From Chalciporus piperatus (taxonomy: Eukaryota; Basidiomycota; Agaricomycetes; Boletales; Boletaceae): 64,000 bases of DNA. The DNA lies in assembly GCA_038093975.1 (NCBI GenBank), contig JBBPTG010000017.1, forward strand, positions 62,001 through 126,000, given 5' to 3'. Positions 35,725 through 47,300 of the stretch are shown here, in pieces. The first letter of the stretch is position 1. Every line of letters starts with the position of its first letter. A model generated the notes under the pieces. It was not told where the DNA came from. It made no database searches and saw only the letters and a list, made by a program, of their open reading frames with translations. Position numbers and translations under genes: made by a program.

Positions 35725-36282
35725 ATGTCCATGTCTATGTCAATGACCATGACCACCGCCACCACCCCCTCAACATCCATGGCCCCCTGGCCTCCAGCCT
35801 CTCCCATCTCCCAAACCCCCTTCCCTCTCCGCGCCCCAGGCGCGTCCGAAATCGTACCTCGCCTCTACGTCTCCGACCTCGCTTTCGCCGAAAACCCACA
35901 CGGTCTTGCCTCACTTGGCATCACCCACGTCTTATCCGCCATGCGCGGTTACGTCGCTCTACCACCTCACCTCCCTCTCCGCAGAGCGCAATACCCTCTC
36001 GAAGACCTTCCCTTCTCCGAACTCGCCGCTCATCTCCCGAGTACGACCGCGTTCTTGCGTGCGGCGATGAACGACCCTGAGGCCAGGGTTCTCGTTCATT
36101 GTATGGAAGGCGTCAGTCGGAGTACGTCGGTGGTGTGTGCGTATTTGATAGCAGAGTTTGGGTGGTCGCCAGTGCAGGCGATTCAATTCATCAAATCGAG
36201 GAGGAGAGCCGCAGATCCGAATTTCGGGTTCGTACAACAGTTGCACGAGTATGCGGAGTCCCTTAGGAGATCGGTTTCATGA
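35725..36282 (+). CDS. Small dual-specificity protein phosphatase
   Basis: Single exon, 185 residues. After a low-complexity Met/Ser/Thr/Pro N-terminus (1-40) comes a minimal DUSP domain. It has SEIVPRLYVSDLAFAENP, GITHVLSAMRG, YPLEDLPFSEL with a candidate general acid Asp94, and the P-loop VLVHCMEGVSRSTSVVCAYL with Cys126 and Arg132. It ends with the helix GFVQQLHEYAESLRR. The compact size without a rhodanese domain resembles atypical DUSPs; the substrate (phospho-Tyr/Thr or another phosphate ester) cannot be told. Five alternating Met-Ser/Met-Thr codons at the start make internal initiation possible; the first ATG is kept. Confidence 0.88.
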   Translation: MSMSMSMTMTTATTPSTSMAPWPPASPISQTPFPLRAPGASEIVPRLYVSDLAFAENPHGLASLGITHVLSAMRGYVALPPHLPLRRAQYPLEDLPFSELAAHLPSTTAFLRAAMNDPEARVLVHCMEGVSRSTSVVCAYLIAEFGWSPVQAIQFIKSRRRAADPNFGFVQQLHEYAESLRRSVS

Positions 36283-36732
36283 CGGGGGCTTTTTTTCTTT
36301 TGTCTGGAGAGAGAGAGAGAGAGGGTTTTTTGGGGGGGAGACGCCCCAGTTTAATTGGGAGCGTTGACCCCCACTGTGGTTGTGGAAGCAAGTCAATCCG
36401 TTGGCGTCGAGCTGTCCTCGAGAGCCGCATCATTTATCACCGCCATCATCAATTCAAAACTACCCCCCAGCACTTGACGCCACTCGGTCGCTAAAAGTGG
36501 TTTGTAGCTCTGGACGCATTATACCCCTTGTCGCCTGTATAATACGAGTTGGAAGCATTTTCTGAAACTGGGCATTATCCTCATGGCAATACAAAGTACT
36601 TAATAATATCATATTTATATATCCTAGTATGCGATCCATGCTACGCTAATACCGTACAGACGACCATACATATAGATTCCTTCTTTCCATCCTCGCACAT
36701 AGATAATAAGTCCGCTATTTAACTCCATCCCA
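36283..36732. other. Intergenic between convergent DUSP and Rab genes
   Basis: A (GA)n run at 36308-36323 followed by T and G runs, then AT-rich DNA with candidate poly(A) signals on both strands. No gene seen. Confidence 0.5.
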
Positions 36733-37948
<1,216 letters not shown>

Positions 37949-38136
37949 TTCAGAGTAGTATGAAGCAGATTTGAGTTCGTTGGGATATGTACGGGGAGTA
38001 GTGAAGACGCTAGGGAATCGCGTGGTCGCGTGCGCGTGCTTCGACCCCTCAGAGGGTGGTGGACACGGATACATCCGGAAAGGACAACATTGACTTTTCG
38101 AATCCGACGACTACAACGAACGCAACAGTAATCACA

Positions 38137-38453
38137 ATGAGCAGCGCAACCTGGAGAGGTGTATTCTCGTATGCATCCTACTCCATCCACCAGCGAGCAA
38201 CTGATTCAACTCCTTGACAGGTACAACAAGTACGCCCAAATCACCGCACGGGCTGTTCGTCAGTCATTGAAGGAGACGGAACGTGTTGCCGCCGAGAAAC
38301 GAGGAACAACCGCTCTCAGATACCAAAAGTGGGAGAACGGCGTTGGTGGTCAACAGGTGAGCGCCCCATCCATTTCCTCCGTCCGCTCTATTGTCACTCA
38401 CCCGCCCAATCCAGGTTGTGCTGAACCCTGTAGAAGACAAGCCAAAGGCATAG
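38137..38453 (+). CDS. ATP15: Mitochondrial F1-ATP synthase epsilon subunit
   Basis: Three exons (38137-38168, 38221-38356, 38415-38453) give 68 residues: MSSATWRGVFSYNKYAQITA, RAVRQSLKETERVAAEKRG, LRYQKWENGVGGQQ, VVLNPVEDKPKA. The FSYNKY segment and RxxLKE match the eukaryotic epsilon family (yeast Atp15, about 62 residues), a small subunit at the foot of the central stalk. The first intron splits the Ser codon before YNKY. The gene is divergent from the Rab gene, with about 190 bp between starts, so the two likely share a promoter region. Confidence 0.93.
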
Positions 38454-40427
38454 ATGGGGCTGGTCTCTTGACGTAGTGTCGCCGTTTCTCCTTTGTTGCG
38501 TCGTCAATCGCAAATAGACCCTCCTCGGACTGCATGTCATCCATCCACACCCCTTGAGTCGTGTCCGTTCATGATCCTTCCAGAGAGCATTGAGGATTTC
38601 GCCAGTTCATAATCCATCATGAACGGAATGGCATCAGTCAAAAAGGGTCTGAGTGCGCGCGGTATGCTCTCTGCTCAGATGAGAATCATGCCGCCCGCAC
38701 GCTCAAGCTGCATTTTCAAACAGCCAGTTCGGGAAATCCATCACCATCGGTAAAAGAGGATTCATGTTTTCCACAAACACAGGATGGCTTCGGCGAAGAA
38801 TGATTCATTCCTCCCTTAGACGCGCAGTGATGCCGCACGACTAGGTCGTGTTTGCTGTGGACAGCTCCTATGCACTGACCACTTTTGAAGCCTCGTCTAT
38901 GCTGGCTGTATCTGAGTTATTTCAAACGATCGAACCACGGCGGTGGGCTGAGCAAAAGATCATGATGCCCTGAGCCCCTTTCGCAACACGGCGTGGACAT
39001 AACACTTCTAACGCCGTTCCAACCTCCCACCTCACTACACTGCTTCTCATATTTCATCTTGACCCCCCTCAACCTTGTTCCGACCCTGTCGCTAACTTGG
39101 TCCCTCCAAGACAGGCCAGTTCATCTAGCGCACACCAGTTCGTTCGTTCGAGAGCCACTCTGATCATGAATCCAGATGTACGTCGTGCCTCGTCCGAAAA
39201 GCCTCCGATAACGCGATAAGACAATATATGTATCAATTGATATGATGGTTGTCCCCTTTTCTTCTCGTGGCTATGACAGTCCAAAGTACTTACGACGATG
39301 AGCATCTTCTTTTTCCGTCCTTTTCGTCGACTGAGCTCCTGAGAAGCAAATGATCGGGTCAAAAGTTTTTGGGAGAAAACTGTGGTGCCCGTGAAGTTTG
39401 AACGGCGTGCCACGCCGCCAACTTGAGCACCGCGCCGGCGTTCGATGAAGATAAGCAAAAATACTCAACTCCTTGATGCAACACACCGATCGGTCGTACA
39501 AGTACTTAGTCAAGCGACGGCGCGATGTTATCTCACTCGAGGACATCCACACTCCAATCATTGGCGTGGGTGTGTTGGCGCGTTGTGGTTTTATAGATTC
39601 CTGGCTATTCCTGGGTACCGACCTGTACCGACGGGTCAGGGTGCGGTGTTCCCGACGCCGTGATTCCAGGGACACACAAGTACTTAACATCATACTTATG
39701 AACGACATCGATCGGACCTGGGACCTACTTCATAAATGATGTGCATAATGCATTGCAGTTACTTTTTGACAGTGACACACAATGTCGAACAGGCACTGGC
39801 AGTCAGGCAGTGTTACTTTGATCGATTGATGCGTGGGCAAGTGATTTAGTATATCAATGCTTGCTCGGGATGGAGGATTCTGCTCTTGAAGGTCTAAACG
39901 TTTAGATCCCAGAGCAGGGTATCCGATCTTCATCCGACTCTTGGGGTCTGTCCATGGGAGACTAGTACGTATCCGACATCTGTAGATCTGGTCAAGACGG
40001 TCTGAGATTAATACACTGGCGAGTTGGGACGTGCCACGTCTTTGAATGGTAAAGTTTCGATTGACTTTTGCAGGGTTGTAGACTCGAGCTTAAAGCTGAG
40101 GGGATTTCAGAGGAGGAGTTCGAGAGAAAGATACATTACGTTATCGTCGCTCCTTGAGTTTGGATCGGACATTGCACAAGTATGTCACGGCTCAAGGGGT
40201 AAATAAGAGCAGGCTCTCTCGTGGGTCAGAGTTCGGACGTGTTCGATGTCCTGCTTGCCCTCGTGAATCCATCTCAGACTCTGCGAACGCATCTTCATGA
40301 TTCAACTTGGGTTCAACGGGAACTCCAGACTCTTCGAGGTAACAATCAACATTTCTGAGATTGCTTCCCAACCGTTCACTATCACTTCTGAGAGTCTCGA
40401 CAAAACTCCGCGAACGCACGTCAAAGT
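38454..40427. other. Gene-poor intergenic region
   Basis: About 2 kb without a recognisable gene. Open frames are short and without motifs. One short TAGTCTCCC-family element lies at 39927-39968. Confidence 0.5.
39927..39968 (-). mobile_element. Short TAGTCTCCC element, copy 4, with 8-bp target duplication
   Basis: On the minus strand it carries CTAGTCTCCCATGGACAGAC and CCCAAGAGTCGGATGAAGA. Bordered by GTATCCGA on both sides (39919-39926 and 39969-39976). Confidence 0.75.
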
Positions 40428-40600
40428 TTAGTCTGCTTTCATCTGCACGCTCTTTGCAGGTGCTCGACAATTCGGACTTATCCGTGACGTTTTCTGCGTC
40501 GGCAGGTCGGCCTGCCCTCCGGCATATCGGCCAGAGGATGGTAGCATGTGGATCACGGACGATATATTATTAGAATGTACCATTAGCATCTGGTTATCTA
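40428..40600 (-). repeat. Outer inverted repeat of a transposon mosaic, left
   Basis: The minus strand matches 42840-43050 (plus): ATGTCGAGCACCTG.AAA, ATGAAAGCAGAC, then TTTGACGTG. The same strand encodes SSTCKERADESRLNFDVRSR, a coiled-coil-like fragment of the kind seen in agaricomycete repeat proteins. Together with the right copy it brackets the helicase fragments. Confidence 0.5.
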
Positions 40601-40631
40601 GCCGAGTAGTACGGTCTAGTATAATCCATCC

Positions 40632-41092
40632 ATGCCAGTGTCCGAGTCCTTCAGCTTTCGTTCCACAGAGGGGCGGAAACTCTGCGAACAAATATTAAAA
40701 GAAGTTACCCCGAATGGCGACACACACGATTGGCAACTCGATGTTATCACGCGTTTGCTCGACCGACAAGACGTTCTCGCGATCACCGCAACAGGCTCGG
40801 GGAAGACGGAGATGTTTATTCGTCTAACGCACCCAGTTGGAAAAGGCGATCCGCGGTTTCCCACTGACTCGGCGATGATTAATGTATTCCCGACAAAGGC
40901 GCTCGAGGAAGAAATGGTGAGTCTATTGTTTGATAACATGTTCGACTCACCAAGCAGTCCATCAGGAGTCTCGCATGCGCGCCGCTGGCCTAACAGCAGT
41001 TGCAATCAACGCCGATCGATTTTCCATCACCCAGAATGCAGGGGACCCGGACTTGTACGAGCAAATCCGCACCGGTGTTGCCATCGTCCGCT
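40632..41092 (+). pseudogene. RecQ-type helicase fragment
   Basis: Reads MPVSESFSFRSTEGRKLCEQ and on to DWQLDVITRLLDRQDVLAIT and the Walker A ATGSGKTEMF, then NVFPTKALEEEM. A 50-bp intron (GTGAGT at 40918 to about 40967) leads to MRAAGLTAVAINADRFSITQ and LYEQIRTGVAIV, where the match stops abruptly. This is the N-terminal third of the DEAD/DEAH RecQ-like proteins that abound in agaricomycete repeats. It lacks the DEAH box and the whole second RecA-like domain, so it is truncated. Confidence 0.7.
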
Positions 41093-41797
41093 GAATTGCT
41101 TCCCTTCGGGTCGGACTCCATCCAGAGCTTGAGGATCTCTCCGACCCCGTGATCACTTTTGCCCCTCAGGAACTTGTCCGTGTACGCAGCGCGCGATCGA
41201 TCCCGACCGCCGCTTTCCGAAGGGCGGAATGTTTGATACAGGAATTCACCAAGCGACCAGTGGACATCTTTCATGGCCTGGAAGATGAGCGCCAATTTCT
41301 CGTCGTCTGTTCGCCTTGGGGTGTACTTGGTCGTTTTGCGGCGCGAGGCTCGGTGCTCGTGATCAGCGGAAGTTCCAAATCCGAATCACGTCGGGAGCGA
41401 GAGGGGGTATTTTCATCCCGCTGGTGGGGGTGAGGGGAGTACGTGGTGTCTGAAGTAATGGTTGGTCGAGTGGTGAGCCTGAGGACTCGGATTGAGCCTC
41501 GTTGTGGCCGCGAAGCGACCGTTTGGCTGGTGAGGTCGGTGGTACAGTGTCCTGGTCATGAGAGATGTTCGAAGAGGGGTGCAAATGTGATGTCACGGGC
41601 CAGAAAGGAGAGAAACTCATTCGACGTTGTGGATTAGGCCGTACGAGCAGTAGCGTCAATACGTAGTGTACTATATTACCTTGCTTGCAAGGTCTCTTGC
41701 GGACTGGAATTGTCCCATTTTCTGTTTGCCATGTGACTTTCACGTGACGAAGCACAGCACACAGCTCACCCCTTTCTTGGCGGTCACGATTGCACAA
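41093..41797 (-). pseudogene. N-terminal fragment of a DUF6589-type repeat protein
   Basis: Minus-strand segments read KYTPRRTDDEKLALIFQAMK, DVHWSLGEFLYQTFR and FLRGKSDHGVGEILKLWMES, which resemble the N-terminal part of DUF6589-containing agaricomycete proteins. Upstream is a Ser/Pro/Thr-rich stretch (SFSPFWPVTSHLHPSSN and on). The two parts lie in different frames near 41360, and the homology ends where the RecQ fragment begins. The later DUF6589 domain is missing. Confidence 0.5.
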
Positions 41798-42097
41798 AGT
41801 AACTTGCTAAGCTGTGTGCCTCACAATACCACAATCTTTGCTTATGCGTCGGTACGTCCTTTCTCGCGTCGCAGTATCTACATCCACGCCCTTTCGGTTC
41901 ACCATCTTCTACCGCTTCTTGGTATTCGTGTTCGAGTCGGTCTCCCTGTCGTCTTCGTCAATACAACATATGCAAGCTGTGATGAGCTAAAACCCGAAAA
42001 CTCACGACATACCCTCCGTCTCACGTTCTACTCTCCCGTTTCACGTTCTACTCTCACTGTTCAAGTGATTCCACCACTGCGTTGTTTTCGCATTCAA

Positions 42098-42590
42098 TCA
42101 TGTTTGCCGGTCATCTTCGTCTATCAAATCGAGGCTGTGATGAGCGGTGAAAAACCGATCTTCGAAGTCACGTAGAAGACGAATAGTGTCTCTGCCTGCG
42201 CTGCGGGACAGTGCAACGTACAGATTGAACAGGTTCAGTCCTCCCGTAGGCGGAGTGGCCACATCTACAATAGCTGCTGGGATTGTTTGACCCTGTGATC
42301 GATAATCTGTACATGCGTACGCGGGGGTTATCGGAAGCTGGGTGTGTTTCACTGTTTGACTCTTGCTCTTCCCGTTCTGGATCGTGTTGATTCGAAACGT
42401 AGTCGTCACCGGTTCGATGGGCACGATTCCTGCATCTAGTCCGTCCAAGGGGGGAGCGCACGTACGGTGCAGTTTCACGAGAATGTAAAGAGGGATCTCG
42501 TGGATGCCGTTCGGTTGTCGTTGCAACGAGGTATGGGGTTGAAGTACGACGGTGCCCGCGGAACACGAAAGAGAACATGGTCGCTTGTCT
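42098..42590 (-). pseudogene. C-terminal Pif1/Helitron-type helicase fragment
   Basis: The minus strand reads QRQPNGIHEIPLYILVKLHR, TTTFRINTIQNGKS, LPITPAYACTDYRSQGQTI and GLNLFNLYVALSRSAGRDTI, RLLRDFEDRFF. The YACTDYRSQGQTI and NLYVALSRS blocks are the last two motifs of Pif1/RecD-like helicases, in the form typical of basidiomycete Helitron or Pif1 repeats. No helicase motifs I-IV are found upstream, so it is a 3' remnant. Confidence 0.7.
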
Positions 42591-42839
42591 GGACTGTGTC
42601 CGAAGTTTAATGTGAATGCGCTTAAAGAAGGGCTGGCATGTACTACATGGTGTTATATCAAGTGACAACGATGCATGCCATGCAGTTGATAACGTGAGCT
42701 CCGTGTCACGTACGAAGAGTATGGATTACTGCGAACGAATTCGTGTGCCGACACCGCAAGCAAGGTTTCGGCCGACGCAGGCGGCATTTCCCTAGTTATC
42801 TTATCTACTCAACGGATACTTGTCTCAATGCTGTCGCTC

Positions 42840-43100
42840 GGGCCGTATGCACCATGTGCTCCCATCCATGCCGCTCATCATGCCGGGCTGCCGGTGTCAC
42901 GGCACGCGGTAAATTCCGATCTCTGAAACGAAATGTCGAGCACCTGTAAAATGGTGCCAATGAAAGCAGACCCTTAGAAGAGTAGGAATGACTGTCTTCC
43001 TACGTACTAAGGGGCTGCCTACGGGAGACTAGTCAAAGTTTGACGTGATTCCAGACTTGTCAGGGGTGATCGCAAAACACCCTCGAGAGTTCGCATCAGA
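42840..43100 (+). repeat. Outer inverted repeat of a transposon mosaic, right (interrupted)
   Basis: Matches the minus strand of 40428-40600. The homology runs GTGTCACGG, TGTCGAGCACCTGTAAAA, TGAAAGCAGAC, is interrupted by the short element at 42971-43032, and resumes at CAAAGTTTGACGTG. Confidence 0.5.
42971..43032 (-). mobile_element. Short TAGTCTCCC element, copy 5, with a related empty site
   Basis: On the minus strand it begins CTAGTCTCCCGTAGGCAGCC and ends CCTACTCTTCTAAGG. The homologous site on the minus strand at about 40435-40440 goes straight from GAAAGCAGAC to TAAACTTTGACG without the element. No clean target duplication is left here. Confidence 0.75.
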
Positions 43101-43794
43101 ATTTGCAAAGACGCGTCGAGGTTCAACGAGGCGCTAAAAGCACACTCGAAATGCGGAGCAGGTACGAACAAGGTGAGTTGAGAGCAATCATAACTGCATT
43201 CGAGTTTGCAGTGGGTACATGCGCGGCCAGGCATCGCCGAGGATGATTTAATCATGTCGATACAAAATTCATCGACAAATCTGTGTTTCTAAGAGAGAAA
43301 TCCGAGAGGGGAAGTGGATGCGAGTGGCATGACTGCAGCGTCCGATGGGAAGGACTGACCGTAGGCCACTATGTGCTGGAACCATCATCCCGATGATTTT
43401 TGGAGGTAGAACAGAGAGCGGGGATGATTGAGGACGCTTCCAGTGTGAAAGGGGAAAGAAAGAATGCGGGAAGGACGCGCTGAGGTGACACCCCAAGTAT
43501 GGAGCGCTGACCTGTGAGGCGAGTTAGAACCGATATCTGTCTGACAAAGGTTGGAAATATAAGTAGAGTGGATAGACGAGATGACACTGACAGTGCGCGG
43601 TAAGAATTGGGAGATTTTCAAAAGACAATTCGGAGGGGAGAGGGACACCACGTGCTTGAATCATCCAAATTGTTCGGGAGGCGGGTGGTCGTCATTTGAG
43701 GGACAAACGAGAACACTGTGAGGTGAGGGGTTAGAGAGAAAGCAGCGAAAAGGTAAGTTAGGCCGAAGTTCAACGTTCAACCTGACGCACTGAC

Positions 43795-43891
43795 CTGTGT
43801 AGAAGTAGGAGACAAGCAGCGAAGAACCTGCCATGATGGTGAGGATCTCGAGAGTAAGATAACGCGGGACTTCAACACTCGGGTCAATGGA
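43795..43891 (-). other. Exon-like segment of unknown gene or relic
   Basis: Bounded by an acceptor (CTGCAG) and a donor (ACACAG|GTCAGT), it reads SIDPSVEVPRYLTLEILTIM then AGSSLLVSYFYTG, a hydrophobic, membrane-like stretch. I could not join it in frame to exons on either side, so it may be a remnant of a membrane protein gene. Confidence 0.25.
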
Positions 43892-44099
43892 CTGCAGTCA
43901 GAGAGAGAGAGAGGAATTCAAACGCACTATTGTTGAGTGGAAAGGGGACTTGGTTTTGATGACGACGCACCGGTTCTAGTCATGTTGTTTGAAAAGGTCA
44001 GCATCAGAGGCCCGAACGTCGCAAAAACGCATCGACCACAGGCTGCAAGCAAGCATAGGTTTCGGAGAGTCAGGAATCGTGCTGAACCCAGTGCGATTC

Positions 44100-44144
44100 T
44101 AGTCTCCCGTAGGCACCCGGGCCTTAGGTAGGAAGACAGTCGTT
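44100..44144 (+). mobile_element. Short TAGTCTCCC element, copy 6, with perfect 10-bp target duplication
   Basis: 45 bp: TAGTCTCCCGTAGGCACCCG, then GGCCTTAGGTAGGAAGACAG and TCGTT. Flanked by AGTGCGATTC at 44090-44099 and 44145-44154, a perfect 10-bp direct repeat. Confidence 0.88.
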
Positions 44145-44433
44145 AGTGCGATTCCAAACTCTCGTGGCCAATGAGTGTAGATGGGTTGAGAACGGTTTAC
44201 TTGGATTCGCCCTGGCTTCGTACTTCGTGTTACCAAGCGTGAGTAGACCGTATCGATCGAGCAGTCCTGTATCCTCGTCGCAAGTAAAACGGCGTCGAAT
44301 GATTCAAAATTGTTAGGTGTTGCACTCGTCGGAAAAGGGAGGCAAAAACCCCTGACGAGCTGCTTACCCACACTCTCCATCCGCGTCTGCAGGCGTCTGC
44401 CCAATTAAACACACTCGGTGACTGCTCGGATGA

Positions 44434-45274
44434 ATGCACCAAACCCGCCCACTTCCCGACACCCACCCCGAGTTCACAGTCATCCATTACCCCGAATTCA
44501 CCGAATATAAAGTCGAAAATTGGCGTCTTGTACGCGACGGTAGCGGTCGTGTCCGACGCGGCACCGTAGGATGGTCGTGGTTCGATGCGTGCGTGTTGGT
44601 GGTGATTGCGGCCGTGTGGAATAAGCTACAGGTGAGAGAGTCGTTTGCTTCAAGTGGACTGGACGAGGCGCTCACTCACTCGGATGGTTCGTATCAATAG
44701 ACACACGACAATACCTCTCTCCCCCCCACTGCGATCGCCACCAGCCTCGCACTCGGCCTCGCCCTCGCGTGGCTCATCTGGACCCGCTGCACCCAAGTCC
44801 TACACGGTACGTCTTCCCTCCATCTCTCCCCTCACACACACACCGAACCCATACCTCCCTCCAGAATCAATCCTCGTCTTCCCAACTCTCGGCATCCAAC
44901 TCGAAACCCACCGCGGCCACCCCTGCTTCTCACACCCTCTCACCATCACCCGCAATTTCATCCACCTCTCATCTCTCGAAGACGTCATCATCCACGAGGG
45001 ATTCCGTCGGTGGAACGTCCGGTATTACCTCGCCGCCATTCAACGCTCCCCTACTCGCTCGGGTTCAGGGTCAGGTTCAGGGGTTGCAATTCATGTCGGA
45101 TTCGAGGTGCGCGTCCCTCTACGTGTTACATGGACGTGGAGACACACACTCACACTCATACAGAACATCCTCCCTTACTTTCCTGTCCTCCGACACGTCT
45201 ACCTCGGGGTACAAGAGACGTTGTGCTCACAATCGCAATCACAGCCCGAGAACGAGAACGAGACTCTTGATTAA
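44434..45274 (+). CDS. GPI15: GPI-GlcNAc transferase subunit H
   Basis: PIG-H subunit of the endoplasmic-reticulum complex that starts GPI-anchor synthesis by moving GlcNAc to phosphatidylinositol. Three exons (44434-44631, 44701-44806, 44865-45274) give 237 residues. Two hydrophobic segments (WFDACVLVVIAAVW near 46-60 and IATSLALGLALAWLIW near 76-91) form the expected membrane hairpin. The family core follows: ESILVFPTLGIQLETHRG, FIHLSSLEDVIIHEGFRRW, NVRYYLAAI. The position, with the hairpin just before ES(L/I)L, is as in PIG-H. A Gly/Ser-rich insert (SGSGSGSG) sits after YYLAAIQRSPTR, and the tail is Gln/Glu-rich. Confidence 0.88.
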
Positions 45275-45780
45275 AAAGTGAGATACCAAATGGACGTGCT
45301 ATACCCTTTTTCTAGTTTTTGTTTTTATTCTACGGACGCCATATCCTCCGAGCGAGTATCAGTTTATATGAATCGCACCTTGCGAAGCTTGGAACAGACT
45401 TGGACCAAATTCTGCCTCGTATCATTGAAGGAGTACGCATACAGTCATCAAAGTTGGATCTCAGCGTGATCAGCACATATGACAGTAAAGCCGCTGAAAG
45501 CAACATGTCTTGAACCTTGGTCGACAAAACCGCCCGGGCCCAGGCACAACATCCACCATCTGAAACTCGCAATCACCTGTCCCGTGCTCAGCGGTGTCAG
45601 TAACAGCAACGCCTTTTCCTCCCAGTCGCAAAAGACGAATAAAGGAGCGAAAAAAGGAATATTCGTGTTAGCAGGCCCTCCTAGCCAAAAAAAAAACACA
45701 GCAGCTCCGACGCAATCTAGTAATAATAAACACTACGATGTGCACCGTCAAAACGTTCAACGACTGAATCCCAAACACGT
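45275..45780. other. Intergenic between convergent PIG-H and COX5
   Basis: Spacer of 0.5 kb. A plus-strand frame at 45319-45513 (YGRHILRASISLYESHLAKL and on) has no motif and no start or splice support. An A-run lies at 45688-45696. Confidence 0.5.
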
Positions 45781-46750
45781 TCAGTTCTGTACGAATCCCT
45801 TGCCAGAGTATCCTTCCGACGAGATACCTGTCCAACGTGAACGGTTTGTCGTGAGTGAGCGAATTGCCATCATTGAGCCGCAAATGTGAGTTGGGGGAGG
45901 GGATGTGGAGGTGGATGTGGGAGTGGATGTGGAAATGGGACGTACCGGTGATGGGATCCAGTTTTTGCTGTAACGCGCGTTCGTTGGATGCTTCTTGCCA
46001 TTCCCGGTTCATCGTCTTTGGTGGCGGTGGGGCTATAAACACCGACCACCGACGTCCATGACGAAACCAGATTCAAGGCCAAGAGTCGAAGCCAACGACG
46101 AACGTCGACGCGCAAGGTTGACACGAGTCGTCAGTCACACGATGCATACAGGAAAATAAGAAAACCAAGGGACGTACCCCGTGCACGGAAGGCCAGCGAG
46201 ATGGCACCGGCGACGCCAACGAGACCCAAGACAGAGAGGAAGATTTTGAGGTTGTCACCGGGACGACTGACGGGCGTTCGTGGACCATGAGGGCCGAAAG
46301 CGACGTAGTAGGCTATATTCGAGCGCCCCGCAATCACGGATCATCGAAGCACACAAACAAGGAAGCGCGCACGAGAGCGAGAGCGAGAACGCGTATGATA
46401 CACCCGGTAAGCAAAACACGAATCACAATGACAGAAAAAACCAAGAATGCAAGGGACGCGGAGATACGCATTCTCCAACGACACCAAGCAAAACACGGAA
46501 ACCGAGCCAACTCACCAGCTTTCTTCTCGTCCACAGAAAGCGACTTCCAATCTTTTTTCTGGACCTCCTCCAATTGTCTGTGCACTGAAGCCTGCTCAGT
46601 CATTGAGAGTTTCTCCCATTGGGCCTCCACGTTGGAAAGTGGGATGATAGACGACTCGGACGCGGTGGACGTCGAGGCGGGGTGAGCTGCCGTTGCGAGA
46701 CGACGAACGGAGAGGGTTGGACGCGCTAGACGAAGAGCTTGGATGCGCAT
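45781..46750 (-). CDS. COX5: Cytochrome c oxidase subunit V (mammalian IV)
   Basis: Nuclear-encoded structural subunit of complex IV in the mitochondrial inner membrane. Four exons (46750-46516, 46312-46178, 46032-45946, 45827-45781) give 167 residues. The N-terminus (MRIQALRLARPTLSVRRLAT) is an Arg-rich presequence. The matrix part follows: IPLSNVEAQWEKLSMTEQAS, QLEEVQKKDWKSLSVDEKKA, YYVAFGPHGPR. One membrane helix spans FLSVLGLVGVAGAISLAF. The inter-membrane tail reads TMNREWQEASNERALQQKLD, PITGISSEGYSGKGFVQN. This fits fungal COX5. The last exon, only 47 nt, gives the conserved SSEGY.GKG end. Confidence 0.93.
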
Positions 46751-47140
46751 TGTGGGGACCGAAGAGACGGGAGGATTAGGGCTATGGCGGAGGATGGCGA
46801 AGTCAATGTCCAGATTTTTGGTGGTTGGACTCCACCGTGCGAAAATTCGGATCGGTTCCAACCGGAGGCTACATACAGACCATTGTCGACCACAGTGTTG
46901 GCACTCACATTGACATCCTCAGAGAATTACTGGTTCAGCGTGGACGAGTACGAGTTGCACACGAAGCCAAAATCGAAAGGTCCTCGTTTCCGGTAGTTTT
47001 TCCAACTCGCAGTGCATCGCGACCACCCGTGCTTCGAGAACACCCCGCCATTTCGGGTCCTGGTCAACCCAAAAGTCAGTTCCTCTTCTCCATATCCGTG
47101 GCCTTGATCGAACCCCTCGCGCAAGTAGCGTCTGCATCTT
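46751..47140. other. Intergenic, weak coding-like stretch
   Basis: Upstream of COX5. A plus-strand frame near 46840-46980 (GSVPTGGYIQTIVDHSVGTH) faintly resembles the start of thioesterase-like proteins but cannot be extended. Treated as non-coding. Confidence 0.3.
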
Positions 47141-47300
47141 TCAAGGACTGAGATCTTCAGGCTCTGATGACCGGAGGAGATATCCGCGACCCTTGAGCCA
47201 TTCGTAATGTTCGTACCACCACACCTCGGACTTGGAAAGGTCAGCATGGGGAGCAGAATCGAGGCTGACTGTTGGAATCGAGGCTGAGTGCTTTGCTGTC
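47141..47300 (-). pseudogene. Kinase-like gene relic, N-terminal fragment
   Basis: Reads SKSEVWWYEHYEWLKGRGYL then LRS, the same block as WWHQHYEWLKNCGYLLRS of the intact kinase-like gene at 49200-50572. Homology stops after LRSS. No kinase domain follows downstream on this strand. Confidence 0.7.

Larger units (their letters stand above)
43101..44433. other. Intergenic, one exon-like segment and one short element
   Basis: About 1.3 kb without a complete gene. A minus-strand exon-like segment lies at 43795-43891 and a short element at 44100-44144. Other frames are short. Confidence 0.5.

Noticed and set aside
45319..45513. 64-codon frame YGRHILRASISLYESHL
   Set aside because: No start context, splice sites or motif; lies between two convergent genes.
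46825..47151. Possible thioesterase-like gene (GSVPTGGYIQTIV)
   Set aside because: Similarity is limited to one short block; no second motif, no splice model and no upstream coding frame.
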